Shown: positions 9,573 through 21,555 of the stretch, in pieces
Numbering within the stretch: position 1 is the stretch's first letter
Layout: each line of letters starts with the position of its first letter
Assembly (NCBI GenBank): GCA_963930655.1
Contig: OZ005607.1
Span: forward strand, 11,734,874-11,798,873
Direction of reading: 5' to 3'
Source: Myrica gale
Lineage: Eukaryota > Streptophyta > Magnoliopsida > Fagales > Myricaceae
Length of the DNA stretch: 64,000 nucleotides
Notes under the pieces: generated by a model
The model's database searches: none
What the model was told of the DNA's origin: nothing
The model's input: only the letters and a program-made list of their open reading frames with translations
Position numbers and translations under genes: made by a program

Positions 9573-10617
9573 TGTGAGACCTCGTATTGCATTTTTGCTA
9601 TTTACTCTATGTATTCGTTTTTGGATTTAAATTCAAGGGGCTGTTGTTTGGCCAATGTAAGATATTAAAATGATTATGGTATTTCGAATTATAAATTGTC
9701 CCTAAGTATTTTCATTATGGTTGTGAAATCATGTTAGTATAATTTGTTATGTTCATAATAGCCGAATTTCTCTAAGGTAATTTCCATATGAATTAATTTT
9801 CAATTGGCCTATTGTAAGGGAGTTTATTGTGTTATTATGACTTAATAAATTATATGTCAAAGAATACTTAGAGTGTATTTTATTTCTTATTGTTGCTGAA
9901 ATTCTTAAGTAAATTCATTACATATTAATCTATGGTTGTAAAATTCTATGTTAGTGCATGTAGATTATCCCATGTCGTTATTATGTAACCTTAAACTCCA
10001 TTAGGAAGCCTTAAGCTTCATTAGGAGAACTAAATGATAAGTTAGTATGATTATAGAGTAGTTAAATAGAGAACTAAATGATAAGTTAGTGTGCTTATTT
10101 TGAAAAGAGAAAAGCAAAATAAATTAATAGATAAATGAAAGTTAAGAGATGAGTAGATTTCACGTGAGTGGCAATAGGTGTAGAAGTGGCTGTTAAGGAG
10201 GACGTGAAGGGCTTGAAGTCAAAGAGAAAAGGAAATAATGGAAAAAAAGAGAAGAGACAAAAACCTTTAACTAGCTGGCCATATCACCCAATAGCCATGG
10301 GCGATACAAACAAAGGCCATTCTCTCCCTTGTCTCATATTTTGGGCTAGGTTCATGTTGCTTTTTTTTGCACTTCACTCTTCACCGTACACCATTCAACA
10401 CTCAGCTCATCTTTTGATCGAAACACTCAGCTCACCTCATTTCATCAGCTCAACCATTTTGGCCGAGACTTCCCTCTCTTTTCACCTCTCTCATTTCACT
10501 TCTTTTTCCCTCACGCCACTTTCAGCAATTTCCCTCACCTTAAGCCTTTTCACAGCAACCATCTTGCTCTCACTCAGCCCATTTTAGCCACACAAGAGAA
10601 GGGAGAGTGACAGAAGC

Positions 10618-10641
10618 AGAGAGAGAGAGAGAGAGAGAGAA
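10618..10641. repeat. (AG)12 microsatellite
   Basis: An uninterrupted AG run in the transcribed-looking leader part of the family-A LTR. The equivalent place in the 30725-34046 copy (around 31430-31460) has only short GAGA runs. Confidence 0.9.
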
Positions 10642-10765
10642 AGTTTGCTTGTTGGCCGAGTAAGGTAGAAGGAGAAAGAGGTAAAGGAAATCTGACCCTT
10701 GTTCTTCCTCCTTGAGCTCTTCTCTTCACTTTCTTAGATTTTGACCATGTGTATTCTAATGCTAG

Positions 10766-10803
10766 GTATTCCCTAACCATCACTTGTGTCCAGCTATAGA
10801 AAG
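10766..10803 (+). other. Candidate exon 2 of the family-A LTR transcript
   Basis: Bounded by TGCTAG and AAG|GTAAG. It corresponds to 31598-31636 in the other plus copy; both begin GTATTC, contain TGTCCAGCT and end AAG. This copy is one base shorter. The conserved splice-like borders support an exon, but coding is doubtful. Confidence 0.35.
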
Positions 10804-12269
10804 GTAAGCTAGGGTTCGGTTCCCTCATGGAAGACTTTCTGTTTTGGCCGAATGGGCTTGTTCTTCTTGTGTTCATTTTTCCTTTGGAAATGTTTGAATA
10901 ATGGATCTGATCTTGGATGTGATTGTTGGAGTTGTTGTTGTGATGTTGTTGTTGTTGGAGGAAGGGTTTAAGCCACAGTTTTGGGCTAGGAAGTGATGTT
11001 TTAGTTAAAATGTTGGAGATAATGTCATGCATGTGTATAGGTTGCTGTTGGCCAAATTTTGTGACCTTATTAGATGAATTAGTGCTTTTGATTTGAGGTA
11101 GATTATTGATATTTAATGTAATGGATAGTTAAAGCCATGGATAGATAATGTTGCATGTGGGATTAGTGACATTTGATGTTGGCCGAATAGATTAAACTTG
11201 AAACCAAGTTGATATTGTTAAAGTATGGATCGATTAGAGGTAGTACGGGTTCATTGCTATCCATGCATGTGATTAAAGATGGATAATGGAGATTGGTGGC
11301 CACGGTTTTGCTTAAACTAGGGCTGAAAATGGGCTAGCTTGTTAAAGTAGAAATGAACTGGGTGCATATGGAAATTGAAGTTAAGATCTTTGATTTAAGT
11401 GCTGTCATGTTGCTGATGTAAACCTAGATTTTGGATGTGAAAACATGAGAGAGTTATGATGTTTATAGTTTCGGTCAGTGACCTTAACCTAGGGGCAAGT
11501 GGGAATAGATTATGATAACTTAATAGAATTATGTAAATGGAAGATAGGGTTCATTGGAGCCGAATGGTGCTGCTGCCCTTGGTCATTGGATGCACCTTTT
11601 GTTAAGTTTTCTTAAGGGTTGTTTGCTGTTAAGGACTATGTTGATGAAGTTGATTAGAACAGCAAGTCTATAAGAGAAAAAGGAGGTTAAGTTGGTGGAG
11701 TTTGATAGAAATTTGGTTTGGTAAAGGTATGGAACAAAGAAATTAAGTTGGACATAGTATGAGTTGCTGTTTTGGGCTTAGAATTCTTAGAATGAAATGT
11801 TGTTACTGAATTTCATGAATAGGCTTTGAAATCAATGATGTCGATGGGAAGAATCAGGGTACTTAAGTGATGTGAGACCCCGTTTATCTCTTTTGTTATT
11901 TCCTATGTATTAGCTTTTAATTTAAATGTATGACCTAAGCTTAAGGTAATTTAACTATTATGAAATTTTATTTCAAGAATTTCCTTTAAATAATTTGTTT
12001 TCATTGTGGAAGTTTAGTGCAAGTTTAAATTTTATTTTCTCTAAGAGCCGAAACTTGCTAGGTAAGTTTCTTTTATGGATTTATATTTTCTATTTGCTTA
12101 GTATATTCCATAATCCATGAAATTAAATTATGAAGAGAGATTTATGTATTATGGCCGAAAATAATTAAGTAGAAAATCATTAAATTCATGTAAGCATTTA
12201 AATATTTATGTGTGTCTTTTAATAGGTAGCATTGATCATCATTATGTGGCCTTAATTATTAGTTTGAAT

Positions 12270-12570
12270 TATCATTAGAGATGTTATATGATAAGCTACT
12301 AAATATATATGATAGCTTGAAGAGAATTTAATTGATAAGCATACTTGCTTATCATAGTGATAAGCAAGAGAGCTTTTAAGATAATAGGTTGTTGTGGCTA
12401 TCTTAGAGATAGGCTAGAGCAATTATTTTGAGATAGGTTATCATGTTTATAAGTTGATAAGTTATGAGATTGAACTAGATAAGCTAAAGTGCTTATAGGA
12501 GATAAGTTAGAATACATATGTATGTGATAAGTTGAGATAGTTATTTGATAAGAGAAGTAAAAGAAGATAA
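12270..12570 (+). promoter_or_regulatory. Cluster of GATAAG motifs in family-A LTR
   Basis: GATAAG or GATAGG words occur more than a dozen times in 300 bp, including the near-palindrome GATAAGCA...TGCTTATC at about 12331-12352. The cluster is preserved in two other copies: 20100-20360 (minus) and 38640-38880 (plus). It lies upstream of the pyrimidine-rich leader, where promoter elements would be expected. GATAAG is the I-box bound by plant GATA and MYB-like factors; regulation here is inferred. Confidence 0.45.
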
Positions 12571-15216
12571 GTGAAATGCAACAAGTGAGAAGAGTCTAGA
12601 ATGGTGTAGCACATGAAGAGCAAAGAGGGGAAAAGTCTTAAAGTTGTGGTCCATGTGAAGAGTTAAGAAGAGATAAGATGAACATTAAATTGACAAGACA
12701 ATACAAGAGGAGAAAAGCTATGAAATGGTGATGTTCACGTGAAAGCTAAGCAAGAAAGAGGGAAAATTGAAGTGAAATGGCAAGGAGATTCACGTGGGAG
12801 GGCAAGGCTTGAGGGGATAAAGGGATGAGGTGAGAGAAAAGGGGTGGAAGTGACAATGCATTGGTCGACCACACCCCACCAAATTCACCCCCCTTTTTCC
12901 TCTTGTCATTTTCAACTCTCTTGTCATTGTCATAATTGAACTAGTGAAATTCAAATAAGCCTTCTACGAATTACCCCCCCCACTCCTTCATATTTCAAAT
13001 GCTTATTGCTTTGGCCGAATAACACCTTCACTTCAACTCTCTTTCTCTTTTTTCTCTCTTGACCGAAACTCATCTCTTTGGCTTAAGTCTTGTTTCCTTC
13101 CTCTTGAAACCAAAACATTTCTCTATACTTTAGTTTGTTTCTCTTCTTTGGTGACCGAATTTCTCCCTTGGTTCAACTCATTTCTTCTCTCTTGGTGGCT
13201 GGAAATTTCTCTTCACTTAGTCCTCTTCCCTTGATAGAAACTTAGCTCACTCTCTTGAAACCAAACCACTTCAAAGTTTCAAGTCTTGCCTTGTTTCTTC
13301 AAGCAACTCTCAGCTGCTGAACATTTCTCTTTTCCCCACCATAAACCTCCATCTCAGCACCTTGAAGACACAAATCTCAGCCCTTGGAACCATTCCTAAA
13401 GGTGGAACCGAAAGTTGAGGGTAAGGGAGGATTTTGGTGAAAACCGTGTGACTAGTGGAAGGTAGAGGAAAATTTGATTTTCATATGATGTTTTGGCTTG
13501 AGTTCCTTATAGTTTCTAACCTAAGATGTTTTATTATGCTAGGTGCTCTTCTTTTAGCAAGACTTGTGTCCAATCATCAAAGTAAGGCCAAATATGGTTG
13601 TTGGTGCAAAATGATGTGTTGGCCGAATGTATGATCTTGCTAGATCTTGAAGTTATTTTGTGATTGGTAGATCCTAGGTTGTGAAACTGCTCATGGAGGA
13701 TGGGATCTATGTTGGAGATGAAGATTTGATGCATGTGGTTAATTCATGGCCGAATGGCTTAGAGAATAAAAGCTTTAATGGCCAAATGTCTTCTTTTAGT
13801 TGGATCTTGAGTTTAGTTGCCTTGTTCTTGCTAGATCTTGAGCTTGGAACACTTTAGGTTGTGTTGTGATGCTAGATCTAGTAAATGGATGATTGAATGA
13901 ACAATGCATGTGAAGTTGTCATTGACTAAAAGTAGGTTTTTGGATGTTGTTCATGACTTGGCCGAATGATATAATGTGTGAGATCTTGTACTTGTGCCAT
14001 GATTTGTAGAAACTAGGTTGTGAACTTGAGAACGGAGGATGGAAAAACATTGGATTTGAATTTTGACTTCCATAAACACTTATATTGATGCATGGCCGAA
14101 TGATGTAGTGAAGGAAACCCTAATGGCCAAACGATTAATAATTTAAAATGTGATTTCATGTGATGTATAAGTAAAATTAAAATTTTGGCTAAATGAATTA
14201 GAGGTTAAAACCTAGATTTAGTATTAAGACAAATCTTGCAAGTTAGTTAAGGTAATTAGCAAAACTTGGATTTTGGTACCATTAGATTATCGATTTTGGA
14301 CTTAGATGCTAATAGGATATGTTGATTTGCTAAATACTTAAATGATTAATAAGAGTTTTCTATGTAAACCCTTGAGAATGATATAATATTTTTCAGAAAT
14401 ATATTTTTGGGAAAAAAACCGAGTAATATACAAATATTTGTCTTGTATGATTATGTACTTAATTCCTAGTAACTAAGAGGTGTTTGAATCGCTTGTTGGC
14501 AATCTTCGTACCTTTATTCATAATCAAGGAAACCGAGGTAAGTGGATTGTAAGTGGAAGTAAGTTAAGCTTACATTTTTTTTAAAACTGGAATGACACAC
14601 TGCATAAATTCATGAACAAGCATGATATTTCAAGTAAGCATGACATGACATGAGCATTGCATGATTTTCTAAAGTGAATTTTTATGCAATGTCGTATGGA
14701 AAGTTTTATGGAAAGACAAGTTAAGTCAAGGGGCTCTGGTCGGTACCGTACCATCATGATGGACTCCCATACTGAAGGACGAATGCGAGAAGGTTGGGTG
14801 AATCCTAAGAGGCTGTGCAAACCACACTGAAGGAAAATGAGAAGGTGTGGGCCTCCAAGGGTCGTGTCTAGCCATCAGGCCTAGGGCAACTACGGGCTAG
14901 CTCGACCAAATGAAAAGTCCCCAAGGGTAAGGGAGACGGTTCCGATGGGAACGCACAACCCGGACTCCAGGGGTTAAATGGAGCGTAAGTAGCCCACAAT
15001 TTATGAAGGAAATGTTTTGAAGGGTCAGGGGCCAATTTCAAGAACAAGTTTATGTCTACAAGCAAGAGCATATGCATACCCATGACATGCATGTGCATCA
15101 TGAATTATGATTTTCCATGTTAAGCAAGTCCAAGTCAAGATCATGTTTTAAAGTTATGATTTTCCCTTATTGAGTCTTTTTTACTCACGTTTTTTTTTTA
15201 AATTGTGTCATTCCAG

Positions 15217-15257
15217 ATGCCTCAGGTGAATGAAGTCAGGAGGACTACCTGACTTAG
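15217..15257 (+). other. Family-A LTR terminal exon, copy with in-frame stop
   Basis: It follows ATTCCAG and reads D-A-S-G-E-stop-S-Q-E-D-Y-L-T-stop. Only the sixth codon (TGA) breaks the frame found intact in related copies. Confidence 0.45.
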
Positions 15258-15752
15258 AAGAAAGATTCTATGTTTTTGTTATTGTGACCTGATTGATGAG
15301 ATCCGTCACTTGTTTAAGTGTTAAACACGTTATGTATATATTAAGATGCAAGTTTATTGAGAACCTTAATCATGTTATGAGTTGGCTCGTTTCTCTTGCG
15401 ATTCTGTATTTTTCCGCTGTAAGTATGTATGTATGAACGCTGGAGCTTTCCTGGGGATTGCTCGCGACTGTCACGGTCCCTACTGGATGGCGTTCGGATG
15501 TGACAGTTAAGAGATCATAAGTGGGATATATAGTAGTCAAATCAGCAACCTTGTTTGAGATGTTTAATGCTTATGTTTGATTACTTTTCTCGAAATTTTT
15601 TTATGAAAGCTAGTTAAGAAATCTTTTGTAAATGAAATCATAATTTCAAAGATACGTACTTTTGGAAAACCGAAACGTTCATAAGTATTTCCTTGTATGT
15701 CTATTTGATAAGTTTCCTAAGCGTCTAAGTGAAGTATTTGAATCGCTTGTAG

Positions 15753-15786
15753 GCGAAACTTCATACCGAAACTCAAGAAGATCGAG
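15753..15786 (+). other. Candidate exon 3 of the family-A LTR transcript
   Basis: 34 nt bounded by CTTGTAG and GAG|GTAAGT. It reads AKLHTETQEDR with one base left, which joins in frame to the terminal exon at 16439. The equivalent exon at 33110-33143 has the same length and reads AKPHIKTQEDQ. Confidence 0.45.
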
Positions 15787-16315
15787 GTAAGTGGGAGTAA
15801 GTGGAAACTTACATTTTTACGAAAACTGGAATGGTACACAGCATGACATTATAAGCAAGCATGACATGACACGAGCATTTGCATATTTCGAAAAGTGGTT
15901 TTTTATGCAAATGAATATGTAAAAGTTTCATGTTAAGTTAAGGGGCTCTGGTCGGTACCTACCATCAAGAAGGACACCCATACCGAAGGACGAATGCGAG
16001 AAGGATGAATTATCCTAGAGGAAGTGCAACCACACTAAAGGACGAATGCGAGATGGTGTGGACCTCCAAGGGTCGTGTCTAGCCACACTGAAGGACGAAT
16101 GTGAGAAAGTGGGCTAGCTCGACCAGATGCTATGTCTCTAAGGGAAATAGTGGACGATTCCAACGGGGACGCATAACCCTGACTTCAGGGGTAAATGGAG
16201 CGTATGTAGCCCACAGAATAAGAAGTAAATACTTTTCAAGGACCATGTGTCATTTTAAGATCAAGAGCATGTTTTCAAGAGCAAGTGCATGTGTATATGC
16301 AAACATGAAGCATGC

Positions 16316-16689
16316 ATGTACATCAAGATTTACGAATACTCATAATTTTCATGTTCTAGTTATAAGCTCATGTTTACAAGTTTACATTTTCCCTTACTGA
16401 GTCTTTTGACTCACAGTTTTCAAAATGTATCATTCCAGATGTTTCAGGTGAAGGCAGTCAAGAGGATTATTTGTCTTGAGAAGGGAGACTTCTTATGTAT
16501 GCATGCACATCAAGATTTACGAATACTCATGATTTTCATGTTCTAGTTATAAGCTCATGTTTACAAGTTTACATTTTCCTTTACTGAGTCTTTTGACTCA
16601 CAATTTTCAAAAATGTATCATTCCAGATGTTTCAGGTGAAGGCAGTCAAGAGGATTATCTGTCTTGAGAAGGGAGACTTCTTATGTATT
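16316..16689 (+). repeat. 187-bp tandem duplication inside family-A LTR
   Basis: 16316-16502 and 16503-16689 are nearly identical. Each contains CATCAAGATTTACGAATAC, the TGAGTC/GACTCA repeat (16398-16413, 16585-16600) and a full terminal exon (16439-16479, 16626-16666). Other family-A LTRs have one copy. Confidence 0.9.
16439..16479 (+). other. Family-A LTR terminal exon, intact frame (duplicated at 16626-16666)
   Basis: After ATTCCAG the frame reads (G)AT GTT TCA GGT GAA GGC AGT and continues to TGA, giving DVSGEGSQEDYLS-stop. Compared with 17383-17423, most codon differences are synonymous and even the stop codon is swapped for another stop. That pattern is expected of a translated exon. 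No start codon has been identified upstream. Confidence 0.5.
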
Positions 16690-16933
16690 TTGTTGTTGTG
16701 ACTTTGATCGATGTGATCTGTCATGTAGGAAATGTATAGTTTATGTGTTATGTAATTAAGATACTACTCTTCTTTTGAGGTCTATTATGTAAGTTAAGTT
16801 ATGAAGTATTCATTGGCCCATCTCTCTTTCAGTTTTTATTCCGCTGTTAAGTATGATTAAGTTCACTGGAGCTTTCTTTTGGGATTGCTCACGGCTGTCA
16901 TTGGCCCTACGGGATAGCATTTGGGGTGTGACA

Positions 16934-17147
16934 CTCCCTGTTCTATATCAGATCCTTTTTCGGGTTCAGATTCTTCTTCACTTACCTGCTCTAGCTTAGG
17001 TCTCTTATCAGCGCCCGAGTAAGAGTAGCATCCCACGGGCATGCTCTGAGTTGCCCAAACCTGCCTAGGTTTGGGTTCTGGGTATTGCCTCTTCTTCACC
17101 GAGACCTCCTTCCTGATAGCATGGTTCTCCATCAGTTGCATAAGCAT
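16934..17147 (-). pseudogene. Accessory frame between chromovirus pol and 3' LTR, 5' piece
   Basis: The minus-strand ATG at 17147 starts MLMQLMENHAIRKEV and runs open for 71 codons to the LTR insertion point. It continues at 9567-9503 after 7.4 kb of inserted LTR. A close relative at 60732-60481 starts MLVQQMENQTTRKEV, and both share KKR-x-Y-x-EPKP, VWAT-x-SMPVGC-x-SY and an acidic C-terminal part (SEEE, GSD). It sits just after the pol stop (17223-17221) and before the polypurine tract. No known domain is recognised; composition is basic then acidic, with no membrane segment. The conserved start and motifs argue for a real product. Confidence 0.6.
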
Positions 17148-17220
17148 AGATATACAAGCATACGGATAACTAGAATCCCACAGAGTTAAGCCAACAATCA
17201 AAACCAATGAACTGGTCAAA

Positions 17221-17350
17221 TCAAATAGGGTCATAACCTAAGTTAGCGAACAAATGAGGGTACTTTTCTCGCATTTCTGATTCCAATTCCCAAGACGCCT
17301 CTTATATTTCTTGGCTTCTCCATAGCACTTTCACCAAGGGTATTTTCTTG
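17221..17350 (-). pseudogene. Chromovirus polyprotein C-terminus (chromodomain end)
   Basis: The minus strand reads KKIPLVKVLWRSQEI-stop-EASWELESEMREKYPHLF and then a natural stop at 17221. The words KVLWR, EASWE and KYPHLF are the end of the chromodomain-containing integrase tail in plant Ty3/gypsy chromoviruses (Tekay-like). One in-frame TAA breaks it. The upstream part of pol is missing, since the sequence runs directly into a family-A LTR at 17351. Confidence 0.75.
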
Positions 17351-20300
17351 ACACAACAACAAAACATAGAATAATCTTTCTTCTAAGTCAGGTAGTCCTC
17401 CTGACTTCCTTCTCCTGAGGCATCTGGAATGACACAATTTTAAAAACGTGAGTCAAAAAGACTCAGTAAGGGAAAAACATAACTTTAAAACATGCTTTTG
17501 ACTTGAACTTGCTTAACATGGGAAACCGTAATTCATGATGCACATGCATGTCATGGGTATGCATATGCTCTTGCTTGTAGTCATAAAATTGTTCTTGAAA
17601 TTGGCCCCCGGCCCTTGAAAATCATTCATTCATAACTTGTGGGCTACTTACGATCCATTTAACCCCTGGAGTCCGGGTTGTGCGTTCCCATCGAAACCGT
17701 CTCCCTTACCCTTGGGGACTTTTCATTTGGTCGAGCTAGCCCATAGTTGCCACAGACCTGATGGCTAGACACGACTCTTGGAGGCCCACACCTTCTCATT
17801 GTCCTTCAATGTGGTTTGCACAGCCTCTTAGGATTTACCCATCCTTCTCGCATTCGTCCTTCGGTATGGGTGTCCATCATGATGGTACGGTACCGACCAG
17901 AGCCCCTTGACTTAACTTATCTTTTCATAAACTTTCCATATGACATTTCATAAAAATTCTCTTTAGAAAAATCATGAAATGCTCATGCCATGCCGTGCTT
18001 GCTCGAAATATCATGCTTGTTCATGAATCAATGCAGTGTGTCATTCCAGTTTTCATAAAAGTGTAAGATTCTACTATATATATACTTCAATATCATAGAT
18101 CATACATTGCCTTAATTCTTTTGATCGCTTAATATCTTATTCGATCTTTTACTTTTAGTTACCAATTAAGCTTAGGTTATTTAATTACTAAGTTCTATTG
18201 CAACACATCTCTATTCTCGTTTAGGACTCTTAATCAGCAACTAATTGCTCTAGGATTAATTTTAATCTTTCTTTTATTTCATGTACTCAACTAAATCTTT
18301 ACAGTAATCAATTATCAACCTTAGTCATAATTAATCCTTGGTTTAGACATTAGGTCTCTATGCAACCCGAAACATTAGCTTTATTTTGCTCATCATAGGT
18401 TTCGGCCAACCTAATTAAATTCTTAATCTATACTTAACATCACAAGGTTTTGCTAATCCTTTTAACTCGAACCTTTAAGCCTATTATCCTTGTTTTTCTC
18501 TTACTTGTATGGTGTGTTTTATGATTGATCTTAAGCTTTAATCCTCTAATCCATTTGGCCATAACCCTAATTTCACTTATCCATCACAAGTAAATATAAT
18601 TTCATTGTTATAGGCTTGTCATTAGGGTTTCTCTACTAGGTCATTCGGCCATGCTCCATTTTAAGTATTCCTTGTCTAAATTCTCTTCTCCAATGGTGAT
18701 CTCATCCTCCATTTTCAGATTCACAACCTAGGATCTACAAATCACAAAACAACTTCAAGATCTAGCAAAACATCACATTCGGCCAACACCCATTTTCATA
18801 GAATAATTAGGTTTTCCTTGATTCTTTTGATTTGCATGCAACTTCTACATTTCAAGACTAACTTACATGCATATGTTTACTAAACTTACATATATAATGG
18901 CCATTCATCAAATCGATACTTAACAAAGTTATACTTGAAGATCCAAGGCATACAAGGTTCGGCCAACACAACCTTTCATGCTAAGACTTGCAACATGCAT
19001 TCCTTTTGCATTTTAAGACCAAACTAGCATGCATTGTTCATCCCTTTATATATTTCTAACATTCAAGTTCGGATCTCATGCTTATATGGCCAGATCTAAC
19101 ATCATAACACAACTAGGGTTGGTTTTCTAAGCTCAAGATCTAGATCTAGCAAGAATCAAAGCACCAACTCAAGACCCAACCAAGAGACATTCGGCCAACA
19201 ACAACATTTAGCATCAACAACCATTTTTTTGGCCTCACCTTGATGATTGAACACAAGCTTTGCTAAAAAAAGTGTACCTAGCATAGTCAAACATCTTAGG
19301 TCAGAACTATAAAGAACTTAAACAAAATACAACATATGAACATCACATCTAACTCTACCTTCCACTTAGAACACACGGTTTTCACAAAATCTTCTCCTAC
19401 ACTTCAACTTTCGGTTCCACCTTTAGGAATGGTTGCAAGGGCTGAGATTTATGTCTTCAAGGTGCTAAGTTAGAGGTTTATGGTGAGGAAAAGAGAAGTG
19501 TTTTGGTTGCAAGAGAAAAGGAAACAAGACTTAAGCTCAAAGAGAAGTTTCGGCCAAGAGAGAAAAAAGAGAGAGGGTTGCAATGGAAGTGTGATATTCG
19601 GCCAAGGGAGAAAAGCAAATGAAATGTGAAGGAGGTGGGGGTGATGATTTCGTAGAAGGCAAGTTTGAATCTCCCAAGATGAAATTATGAAGATGACAAT
19701 GACAAGAGAGTGGTGAAAATGATAAGAGGAAAGGGGGGTGAATTTTGGTGAGTTTTGGCCGACCATAGCATTGTCACTATCAACCCTTTTTCTTTCACTT
19801 TCTCTCACCTCAACCTTTGTCCCCTCAAGCTAGCCTCCCACGTGAACTCCTTGCTTCTCCATTTGATTTTCCCTCTTTTCCCATTTAGTTTTCACGTGAA
19901 CATCCATTGCTTAGCCTTCTCTCTACTTTTGTCTTGTCTTGTCACTTAAATGCTCATCTTATCTCTTCTTTGCAACCCACATGGTCCATAAAGCTTTTGA
20001 CTTTTCCACTCCTCCTTGCATCTTCACGTGAATGGCTTTCTCATAGCTCATTTATGTTGTTTGGTTACAATTCAACTAACTTAGTTACTTTTGTCACACC
20101 TAACTTATCAACTTAGTTACTTTTGTCACACCTAACTTATCTCCTATAAGCACTTTAGCTTATCTAGTTCAAATCCATAACTTATCAACTTATAAGCATG
20201 GTAACCTATCTCAAGATAGTTGCTCTAGCCTATCTCTAAGATAGCCACAACAACCTATTATCTTAAAAGCTCTCTAGCTTATCACCATGCTAGCTTATCA

Positions 20301-20798
20301 CTATGATAAGCAAGTGTGCTTATCAATTAAATTCTCTCCATGCTTATCATATATATTTAGTAGCTTATCATATAACAATTCTAATGATAATTCAAAACTA
20401 ATAATTAAGGCCACATAATGATGATTAATACTACCTATTAGAGTCACACAAATATTTAAATACTTACATGAATTTCATGATTTTCTACTTAATTATTTTC
20501 GGCCATAATATGCAAATCTCTCTTCATAATTTAATTTCATGGATTATGGGATATACTAAGCAAATGAAAAATACAAATCCATAAGAGAAACTTACCTTGC
20601 AAGTTTCGGCTCTTAAGGAAATAAAATTAAACTTGCACAATGAAAAAGATATTATTTAAAGAAAAGTTCTTGAAATGAAATTTCATAATAGTTAATGTAC
20701 CTTAAACTTAGGTCATACATTGGCCAAAAATATGGCCCCTTAATTTAAATTAGAGCTAATACATAGAAAATAACAAAAGAGATAAACGGGGTCTCACA
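17351..20798 (-). repeat. Family-A LTR, minus strand, 3' end missing
   Basis: It starts TGTGAGACCCCGTTTATC at 20798 (minus) and runs to about 17351, where it stops short of the usual GTGACA end and abuts chromovirus pol sequence. It contains the GATAAG cluster (20100-20360), a terminal exon (17383-17423), the TGAGTC repeat (17449-17465) and the ACGCACAACC box (17676-17685). The missing end suggests a deletion joined it to the pol piece. Confidence 0.8.
17383..17423 (-). other. Family-A LTR terminal exon, intact frame
   Basis: After ATTCCAG it reads DASGEGSQEDYLT-stop (TAG). It differs from the 16439 copy at nine codons: seven are synonymous, counting the stop, and two change the residue (V/A, S/T). 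Confidence 0.5.
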
Positions 20799-21555
20799 CT
20801 TCCCTTGTAAAATCAAACTAAATCCCTTACCTTACTTGGTCGAACTGTTATTTCCTTGGATAAAATACCTAAACAATCAAGGTACTATGTTAGAAAAAGA
20901 AATGACAAAACAGATGGGAAGGAAAAGGAACTGTTATTTCCTTGGATCCTTCTCCTTCGGTCAGCTGATCCTTCACTTTAACGTCCTTTTCCTACTTTTC
21001 TCCTTCAGTCAGGTAATGTCTCTCACTCTCTATGATTCACTCTCAACCAATATCTATCTATCTCTTTTAGTCGAAATAGCAAGAAGGTAACAACAAGTAA
21101 CGGTGAATTCCCCCTAGCCGGTCTACACAACTAAATCTAGGTAGGCAATCATTAGAAATCAGCAAAAATCAGTTTGTAGCCTTTCACACGTTGCCACCAC
21201 ATTTCCCAAATTCACAAGTCTCTTTGTGTAACAAGAAGTAAATATGTGAGCCAATAGCAAGACTTTAAACAAGCGGACAAATAAGGAACATTAAATGCGC
21301 ATCATGCAGTGAGGACAAGTGGGTTACGTCATGCATAACAAGCCCAAATCGTTTAGTAATCTGCGGAAATGAATCCCGGGCATACTGGCTCAGCATACCT
21401 GGAACTTCTGGCCTTAGTAGACCCAAAACCAAGGCTCAACACAGCACCCCCGGGTACTCAGGTCTAGACACACCCGGAACTAGGGCTCAGTCATCCGGAA
21501 GCCCCTGGATCTTATAATTTTTTAAGCTTAAGAAAATAAGACTTTAGACTAATAT
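20799..21555 (-). repeat. Family-B LTR fragment, inverted relative to the next LTR
   Basis: GAATTCCCCCTAGCCGGTCT at 21102-21121 and the following bases are the reverse complement of the plus-strand sequence near 22400-22460 (TCTGGCTAGGGGGAATTC). CCGGG-containing words occur at 21370-21500. The rest of this stretch has no gene. Confidence 0.5.

Larger units (their letters stand above)
11871..15505 (+). repeat. Nested family-A LTR (subfamily with GATAAG cluster)
   Basis: It starts TGTGAGACCCCGTTTATC and ends CGTTCGGATGTGACA, 3635 bp, and sits inside the LTR 9573-16933. Comparison with the uninterrupted copy at 32870 (GTACTTAGTTGATTATAAG) shows the host LTR resuming at ATCATAAGTGGG just after 15505. 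The flanks AGTGA and AGAGA are only a near match for a 5-bp duplication and there are four extra bases at the right, so the duplication is imperfect or eroded. Confidence 0.8.
9573..16933 (+). repeat. Family-A solo LTR with perfect CTCCC target duplication, itself interrupted
   Basis: It starts TGTGAGACCTCG at 9573 and ends GGGGTGTGACA at 16933. CTCCC flanks both ends (9568-9572, 16934-16938). The LTR proper is 9573-11870 plus 15506-16933, and another family-A LTR (11871-15505) is inserted in it. It landed in the accessory frame behind a minus-strand chromovirus pol. Landmarks include a (GA)n run (10618-10641), candidate exons at 10766-10803, 15753-15786 and 16439-16479, and an internal 187-bp tandem duplication (16316-16689). 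A CTCCC duplication with nothing but LTR between indicates loss of the interior by LTR-LTR recombination. Confidence 0.85.

Noticed and set aside
10168..10587. 139-codon plus frame and a 152-codon minus frame just after it
   Set aside because: They lie in the pyrimidine-rich leader of a family-A LTR; low-complexity composition explains the open frames, and other LTR copies do not keep them.
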